Source: an uncultured Atopobiaceae bacterium
GTDB lineage: Bacteria; Actinomycetota; Coriobacteriia; Coriobacteriales; Atopobiaceae
DNA: 7,604 bases
Direction: 5' to 3'
Assembly: GCA_947581665.1 (NCBI GenBank)
Contig: CANPVI010000072.1
Location: 1 to 7,604, forward strand
Every line of letters begins with the position of its first letter. The stretch's first letter is position 1. The notes beneath the pieces were generated by a model that was not told the DNA's origin, searched no databases, and was given only the letters and a program-made list of their open reading frames with translations. The translations under genes and the position numbers were made by a program. Positions 4,089 through 7,604 of the stretch are shown piece by piece.

Positions 4089-5945
4089 TCAACCCGGAAG
4101 CCAGCGGAAGGCTAACGCCGTGATGTCGTCTGACTGCGGGGCGCCGTTCACGAAGTGGTGGACGTCGGAAAGTACCGCGTCCACGAGCGCCTTCGAGGGG
4201 GCCTTACCCGCGTCCTGCCCCTCGGTCTTGGCAAGCACGCGATCAAGGCGTGGGTCGCTATAGAGCTCGTCCTCTGGGTTCATGGCCTCGGTCACGCCGT
4301 CGGTGTAGAGGAAGAGGCCGCCGCCGGGCTCGAGCTGGAGCGTCTCGGTCTTGTAGTGGACCATGTCCATGATGCCGAGCACGAGGCCCTTGCTCGCCTT
4401 CAGCCACGTGCCTTGCTCGCCGAGCTGCCACGCGGGGTTGTGCCCCGCGTTCGCGTAGGAGAAGAGGCCCGTTTCCACGTCGAGGACCCCGATGAAGGCC
4501 GTCACGAAGAGCATCGCGTCGTTGTTCACGCAAAGGGCCTCGTTCGCGCGGGTGAGCGCGAGGCCCACGTCCTCGGGGTGGCTGTGCATCTGCTCGCGAA
4601 GGTCGGCGAGTGCGCGCATCATGAAGAGCGCGGCCGGCATGCCCTTGCCGGACACGTCCGCCATGATCACCCCGAGGTGCGTCGAGTCGATCATGAACGC
4701 GTCGTAGAAGTCGCCGCCCACGTCGCGTGCCGGCGTCATCGATGCGGCCACCTGCACGCAGAGGCGGCTGTCGATCTCGGCGAAGTCGTGGGGCACGGCG
4801 CCCTGCTGGATCTGCGAGGCGATGTCGAGCTCGGCCTTCACGCGCTCGTTTTCCGAGGTCACGGCCTTCAGCTCGTCGAGGTAGCTCACGATCGAGGCGC
4901 GCATGGTGTCAGTGTCGGCCACGAGGTCGGCCACTTCGCCGGAGGGCTCGAGCCCCTCCAAGGGCACCGGCGCCTCAGCCGCCCGCTTGGCCTCTTCGAT
5001 ATGCGCGGCGTCCTTGCCCTCCTCGGTGGCCGCTTGGTAGTCCGAGAGCGCCTCGGGAAAGCGTCGAGTGGCGTGCGCGAGGACCTCGATCGGGCGCGTG
5101 AAGCGGCGCTCGAGGTACCAGAGCACCCCGCAGACGAAGATCCAAAGCAAGCACGCCGTCTCGCCCGCGTAGAGGAAGTTCGAGACGAGCATCACGGTGA
5201 TGTCGAAGTAGGTGAGCGCCGCAAGATCGGCGCCCGCCAGATAGGGCGGGAACGAGAAGACGACCATGAGCGTCATGAAGAGCGTGCAGACGAGGATGAG
5301 GCGCTGGGTGAGGTTCATGCGCGGCCGCTGCTCGAAACGCGCGCGCACGAATCTCGGCGCGCGGGGCACGATCGCGCTGCGATCGAGCCAAAGGAGCAGG
5401 AGCGTCCCCAAGATGCTCGCGAGGTCGAAGGTGATGAAGAAGCAAAACGTCCAAAGGTCGAGGACGCTCGATCCTTGGGCCTCCTCGAAGAGGAAGGCCG
5501 TCACCACCGTCGCCCAGATGAGGGAGACGCAGGCGAGGAGCGCGAGGACGACCATGAGCTCGATGGCTCGCTCGAGACGCGGGTAGGGATGGTCGCCGCG
5601 TCCGAAGATTGCGTACCAGCCCACGTAGGGCAGCGCGTTCACCACGAACTCCACCCCGAGCGCGATCCAGAAGGCCGCAGGGCCCAGGGGCTGTGCAAAG
5701 AGCAGGAGCACCACCTCCGCCCCCATGCACCCCGCAATCGCCGGCCATCCGAGGTAGAGGCAGATGATGGGCGAGACGAACTGGAGGGGCGAGCGCGGGA
5801 AGGTGGGGGGATGCCCCGGAACGAGGTAGAAGAGCCAGGTGACCACGAGGTAGAGCAGGAACGTGACGACGATGGTGGCGACCACCCTCGCCACGCTGGA
5901 GCCTTCCCTCCCCTGCGCCTCGAGCACCTCGTCAGCCTCGGCCAT
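4089..5945 (-). CDS. Membrane-anchored SpoIIE-family PP2C serine phosphatase, 618 residues
   Basis: Dephosphorylates phosphoserine proteins, in known cases anti-sigma-factor antagonists (RsbU/SpoIIE type). The N-terminal half is a multi-pass sensor with hydrophobic segments at about 19-42, 52-68, 72-84, 90-112, 128-152, 164-187, 214-234 and 248-276. A linker with a HAMP-like start (RRFTRPIEVLA, 280-290) and a charged, probably coiled region to about 375 follow. The catalytic domain (about 371-615) has the metal-binding motifs GGDFYDA (410-416), ADVSGKG (429-435), YTDGVTEA (547-554) and SDD (605-607), all intact. ATG 5943-5945 is chosen because AGGAGG (5953-5958 on the complementary strand) lies seven bases upstream and the hydrophobic region begins shortly after; the frame stays open much further upstream by chance. 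It follows the 51-residue peptide gene with 119 bp between. Partner anti-sigma/STAS genes are not in the window, so its target is unknown. Confidence 0.9.
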   Translation of the reverse strand: MAEADEVLEAQGREGSSVARVVATIVVTFLLYLVVTWLFYLVPGHPPTFPRSPLQFVSPIICLYLGWPAIAGCMGAEVVLLLFAQPLGPAAFWIALGVEFVVNALPYVGWYAIFGRGDHPYPRLERAIELMVVLALLACVSLIWATVVTAFLFEEAQGSSVLDLWTFCFFITFDLASILGTLLLLWLDRSAIVPRAPRFVRARFEQRPRMNLTQRLILVCTLFMTLMVVFSFPPYLAGADLAALTYFDITVMLVSNFLYAGETACLLWIFVCGVLWYLERRFTRPIEVLAHATRRFPEALSDYQAATEEGKDAAHIEEAKRAAEAPVPLEGLEPSGEVADLVADTDTMRASIVSYLDELKAVTSENERVKAELDIASQIQQGAVPHDFAEIDSRLCVQVAASMTPARDVGGDFYDAFMIDSTHLGVIMADVSGKGMPAALFMMRALADLREQMHSHPEDVGLALTRANEALCVNNDAMLFVTAFIGVLDVETGLFSYANAGHNPAWQLGEQGTWLKASKGLVLGIMDMVHYKTETLQLEPGGGLFLYTDGVTEAMNPEDELYSDPRLDRVLAKTEGQDAGKAPSKALVDAVLSDVHHFVNGAPQSDDITALAFRWLPG

Positions 5946-6003
5946 AGCACTACCTCCTCGTTTTAGCCTTCGCCTTGCCAAGGATAGGACCTCAGACGAA
6001 TGG

Positions 6004-6035
6004 GGGGAGGAATCCGGCGGGCCGGATTCCTCCCC
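6004..6035 (-). promoter_or_regulatory. Very stable 14-bp hairpin between peptide and phosphatase genes
   Basis: GGGGAGGAATCCGG (6004-6017) pairs perfectly with CCGGATTCCTCCCC (6022-6035) around a four-base loop. It lies 30 bases after the stop of the 51-residue peptide gene. No T-run follows on either strand, so it is not a classic intrinsic terminator. The position suits a transcript-processing or partial-termination element giving abundant peptide mRNA and less phosphatase, as is usual between bacteriocin structural genes and downstream genes. Confidence 0.6.
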
Positions 6036-6064
6036 TCGTGTCGCACATGACGCCGAATGAGCCG

Positions 6065-6220
6065 CTACTTGCGGAAAATCGGCTTCGCTACGGCCTTGAC
6101 CGCCATCGCCTGGGCGACGGCCTGCTTCGGAGGCATGTTCAAGCCACCGACGACGACATCGAGCTGGCTGTCGGTGAGCTTCATGCCGTCGTAGCGACGA
6201 TCCTCCTGCTTCTTGTCCAT
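6065..6220 (-). CDS. 51-residue double-glycine-leader peptide (putative RiPP/bacteriocin precursor)
   Basis: A short gene with a near-perfect Shine-Dalgarno AGGAGGT six bases before ATG 6218-6220, and G/C-rich third positions typical of the genome. The product begins MDKKQEDRRYDGMK, has the leader end LTDSQLDVVVGG (residues 15-26), and a 25-residue remainder starting LNMPPKQAVAQ and ending KPIFRK. Cleavage after the Gly-Gly would release a cationic (five Lys/Arg, no acidic residue), Ala/Val-rich, probably amphipathic peptide without Cys, Ser or Thr. The leader end matches that of the neighbouring Nif11-like precursor (L-x-D-x-x-L-x-x-V-x-G-G), implying the same C39-type protease/exporter. No Cys/Ser/Thr excludes lanthionine or thiazole chemistry, so it may be an unmodified bacteriocin, a signalling peptide, or a substrate of a radical SAM or other enzyme. 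The family was not recognised. Confidence 0.7.
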   Translation of the reverse strand: MDKKQEDRRYDGMKLTDSQLDVVVGGLNMPPKQAVAQAMAVKAVAKPIFRK

Positions 6221-6263
6221 GCAGGCACCTCCTCGAAAAACGACGTCTCATCAACTGCCACGT

Positions 6264-6282
6264 ATAGTACCGTGAACCGTCA
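6264..6282 (-). promoter_or_regulatory. Candidate promoter with tandem heptamer for the 51-residue gene
   Basis: On the minus strand, TGACGGT-TCACGGT (6282-6269) is a tandem imperfect heptamer directly before TACTAT (6269-6264), a possible -10 box about 45 bases upstream of the start codon. No convincing -35 box is spaced correctly, so activation through the heptamers is plausible. This is weak, pattern-only evidence. Confidence 0.3.
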
Positions 6283-6420
6283 CCAAGCACGCGACGGGCC
6301 CGCGAAAGCGCGGCATCTGCGCACTCGTGCGCGGTTCTCGCCCTTTCATGCAGTCGGGAGAAGGCGAGCGGCCTCGTCCACACGGTGTATCCACAGACGG
6401 ACTTCGCCCATCCCCGCACG

Positions 6421-6468
6421 GTGCGCGAAATGCGGGAGGGCACCACCTCCTGCCCGCATGATGCGCAC
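6421..6468. repeat. 48-bp nested inverted repeat upstream of the Nif11-like gene
   Basis: Outer arms GTGCGC (6421-6426) and GCGCAC (6463-6468) and inner arms ATGCGGG (6430-6436) and CCCGCAT (6453-6459) are separated by three bases on each side (GAA and GAT). AGG (6437-6439) and CCT (6449-6451) extend the inner stem past a one-base bulge. No T-run follows in either direction. It lies 123 bp before the ATG of the Nif11-like gene and upstream of its likely -10 box, so it is more likely an operator or cruciform site than an attenuator. Confidence 0.45.
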
Positions 6469-6548
6469 GAAAGACGGCTGAGGGCCCATCGATGCGTCCA
6501 CTCGTATCCCGTCTAGCCTTTCTGGGGCAATCGCGCGCCCTCACCGGA

Positions 6549-6554
6549 CATAAT
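6549..6554 (+). promoter_or_regulatory. Candidate -10 box of the Nif11-like gene
   Basis: CATAAT, in an otherwise GC-rich stretch, lies 36 bases before ATG 6591. No good -35 hexamer is seen at the expected distance, so the promoter may depend on an activator or an alternative sigma factor. Confidence 0.35.
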
Positions 6555-6590
6555 CGATCGCAGTCCCACCATCCAGCGAAAGGAAGGCCC

Positions 6591-6965
6591 ATGAACGAAA
6601 ACGTGACCAGGTTCTACGAGACGGTATCCGCCGACGAGGAGCTCCAGAAGGGGCTGCAGGCGGTGGTGGACGGCGTGGAGCTCGACGGCGTCTCCGAGGA
6701 TGACGCGCGCGCCGCCATGGCGGAGGCCGTCGCGGCCTTCGCGGCCGAGCACGACCTCGAGCTCACGAAGGAGGACATCCTCGCCACGGAGCTGGAGGTG
6801 CCCGAGGGGGAGCTCGCCGACGCGGAACTCGAGGCTGTCGCGGGCGGCGGTTGCGCCTGCTTCATCGTCGGCGCCGCCAAGGGCTGTGGGTGCTTCATGG
6901 TCGGCGGAGCGAACAGCGGGGTAGATAAATCAAAGACCGTCTGCCCGCTCATCTACGGCGAATAG
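6591..6965 (+). CDS. Nif11-like leader peptide, RiPP precursor with Cys-rich core
   Basis: A 124-residue precursor of the Nif11-like leader family, used for ribosomally made, post-translationally modified peptides exported by NHLM-type systems. The leader (1-86) is long and acidic: MNENVTRFYETVSADEEL at the start and ELADAELEAVAGG at its end, the usual cleavage motif. The core (87-124) has five cysteines (88, 90, 99, 101, 118) and two 11-residue repeats, GCACFIVGAAK (87-97) and GCGCFMVGGAN (98-108), then a tail ending CPLIYGE. Few Ser/Thr (109, 114, 116) are available, so classical lanthipeptide rings would be limited; C-x-C pairs might instead take thioether, disulfide or metal-binding roles. 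ATG 6591 is preceded by AGGAAGG (6581-6587). No modifying enzyme is in the window. It runs convergently to the transporter gene and ends at a strong terminator. Confidence 0.9.
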   Translation: MNENVTRFYETVSADEELQKGLQAVVDGVELDGVSEDDARAAMAEAVAAFAAEHDLELTKEDILATELEVPEGELADAELEAVAGGGCACFIVGAAKGCGCFMVGGANSGVDKSKTVCPLIYGE

Positions 6966-6993
6966 GCGGTCTTGGCATTAGGAAGTCTGGAAA

Positions 6994-7032
6994 GGCAGGG
7001 GCCATCCGACCGATGGCCCCTGCCCCTTTATT
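6994..7032 (+). terminator. Intrinsic terminator of the Nif11-like gene
   Basis: GGCAGGGGCCAT (6994-7005) pairs perfectly with ATGGCCCCTGCC (7013-7024) around a seven-base loop, followed by CCTTTATT. It begins 29 bases after the TAG of the precursor gene. On the opposite strand the stem is followed by only TTT, so it may also stop the convergent transporter transcript less efficiently. Confidence 0.8.
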
Positions 7033-7045
7033 GGCGCTCGCTCCC

Positions 7046-7604
7046 CTACTCGTCCTCGAGCTGCTGGCGACGGACGAGGTCGTAGAACCTGCCCTTCTTG
7101 GCGATGAGCTCGTCATAGGTGCCGTCCTCGGCGATGCCGCCGTTTTCCAGGAGCACGATGCGGTCGCACGTCTTGATCGTCGAGAGGCGGTGCGCCACGA
7201 CGATGCGGGTGCACTTCAGCGAGTCGAGCGAATCGGCGACGATGCGCTGGGTGATGTTGTCGAGCGCGCTCGTGGCCTCGTCGAAGACGAGGATCTGCGG
7301 CTTCGGCGCGATGGCGCGCGCGATCATGAGGCGCTGGCGCTGCCCGCCGGAGACGCCGCCTCCGCCCTCGGAGACCATCGTGAACATGCCCATGGGCATG
7401 GCGCGGATGTCGTCGGCGATGCCCGCGAGCTCGGCCGCGTGCCAGGCGTCGTCCATCGTGAGCCACGGCGCGCTGATCGTGATGTTGGCGAAGAGGTCGC
7501 CCGAGAAGAGCTTGCCGTCCTGCAGCACGACGCCGATGTGCTTGCGAAGCGACGCCACGTCCACCGACGAGATGTCGTGGCCGTCGTAGTAGATGGCGCC
7601 GCGC
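7046..7604 (-). CDS. NHLM bacteriocin-system ABC transporter, ATP-binding C-terminal part
   Basis: Partial gene; the 5' part with the membrane domain and Walker A lies beyond the right edge. The visible 185 residues are the second half of an ABC ATPase: Q-loop (VVLQDGKLFSGDLFANIT), the signature stretch 'MVSEGGGGVSGGQRQRLMIARAI', Walker B with D-loop (ILVFDEATSALD), and the H-loop (IVVAHRLSTIK), ending in DLVRRQQLEDE. The 'SEGGG..SGGQRQRL' wording and the 'FDELxxxKGxFYDLVRRQ'-like tail are characteristic of the ATP-binding protein of NHLM bacteriocin export systems, which normally pair with a C39-peptidase ABC protein and an HlyD-like adaptor. It presumably exports the Nif11-like peptide next to it and possibly the 51-residue peptide. 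All visible catalytic motifs are intact. Assignment to NHLM rather than another peptide exporter is strengthened by the neighbouring Nif11 precursor. Confidence 0.88.
   Translation of the reverse strand, partial: RGAIYYDGHDISSVDVASLRKHIGVVLQDGKLFSGDLFANITISAPWLTMDDAWHAAELAGIADDIRAMPMGMFTMVSEGGGGVSGGQRQRLMIARAIAPKPQILVFDEATSALDNITQRIVADSLDSLKCTRIVVAHRLSTIKTCDRIVLLENGGIAEDGTYDELIAKKGRFYDLVRRQQLEDE

Larger units (their letters stand above)
6221..6590. other. Divergent intergenic region between the two peptide genes
   Basis: No reading frame here is supported. The region must carry the divergent promoters of the 51-residue gene (minus) and the Nif11-like gene (+). It contains a tandem heptamer near 6269-6282, a 14-bp palindrome GCGCAC-TC-GTGCGC (6319-6332) and a nested inverted repeat (6421-6468), described separately. 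The hexamer GTGCGC/GCGCAC recurs four times across the last two elements, which may indicate a shared regulator. Confidence 0.5.

Noticed and set aside
3803..4123. Three short frames of 60-76 codons across the structured segment
   Set aside because: No ribosome binding sites, no recognisable motifs, and the sequence is better explained by extensive self-complementarity.
4155..5966. A 603-codon open frame on the + strand opposite the phosphatase gene
   Set aside because: It is rich in Arg, His, Glu and Val with no domain, the composition expected from the antisense of a GC-rich gene; the minus-strand frame has intact PP2C motifs.
1828..6275. Nine-base match GTACCGTGA shared by the att-proximal repeats (1828-1836) and the peptide promoter (6267-6275)
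   Set aside because: Matches of nine bases are expected many times by chance in a window of this size.
5946..6446. N-terminal extension of the phosphatase by about 167 codons
   Set aside because: The frame is open but the extension has no family similarity, overlaps the 51-residue peptide gene in another frame, and the strong AGGAGG supports the start at 5945.
1..7604. CRISPR array
   Set aside because: No regularly spaced repeats of 23-40 bp with unique spacers are present anywhere in the window.

Overview
The window is GC-rich DNA with strong AGGAGG-type ribosome binding sites and heavily G/C-ending codons. The gene families present (NHLM-type bacteriocin ABC transporter with a Nif11-like leader peptide, multi-pass SpoIIE-type phosphatase, archaeal-type AAA ATPases, WYL regulator, Abi_2 fragments) suggest an actinobacterium, most likely of class Coriobacteriia (Olsenella/Atopobiaceae/Eggerthellaceae-like). 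That placement is inference; no rRNA or housekeeping gene is present.

Left third (1-1985): this looks like the right end of a degraded integrative element. It holds the start of an AAA ATPase (minus strand, running off the window) behind a large dyad-symmetric operator, a 5'-truncated WYL-regulator tail, an unrecognised 83-residue protein and a truncated Abi_2-family abortive-infection gene. It ends at an exact 3' half of a tRNA-Val(GAC) gene (1939-1985). Directly to the left of that fragment lie two families of short, helically phased direct repeats that resemble integrase arm sites. This is the layout left when an element integrates into a tRNA gene: the intact tRNA and probably the integrase would lie to the left of the window.

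Middle (1986-4088): host-side sequence with the tail of a multi-pass membrane protein (probably a remnant), a full-length 385-residue STAND/ORC-like ATPase behind a palindromic upstream region, a probable frameshifted C-terminal scrap of a second ATPase next to its own palindrome, and a strongly self-complementary segment (3911-4072). Its G-U wobbles and tandem G-A mismatches make sense only on the + strand, so an undescribed structured RNA is the favoured reading.

Right half (4089-7604): a RiPP/bacteriocin-type locus. Two small secreted-peptide genes lie head to head, about 370 bases apart. One is a 51-residue peptide (minus strand, 6065-6220), easily overlooked because of its size, with a perfect Shine-Dalgarno and a double-glycine leader. 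The other is a 124-residue Nif11-like precursor (+ strand, 6591-6965) with a Cys-rich, internally repeated core. Their leaders end in the same pattern, L-x-D-x-x-L-x-x-V-x-G-G, which suggests both are cleaved and exported by the same NHLM peptidase/ABC system, whose ATPase end lies at the right edge (7046-7604, minus strand). The 51-residue gene is followed, after a very stable hairpin, by a 618-residue membrane-anchored SpoIIE/PP2C phosphatase, probably in the same transcript, which may couple an envelope signal to the locus. No RiPP-modifying enzyme is visible in the window; it may lie beyond the right edge with the rest of the transporter genes.
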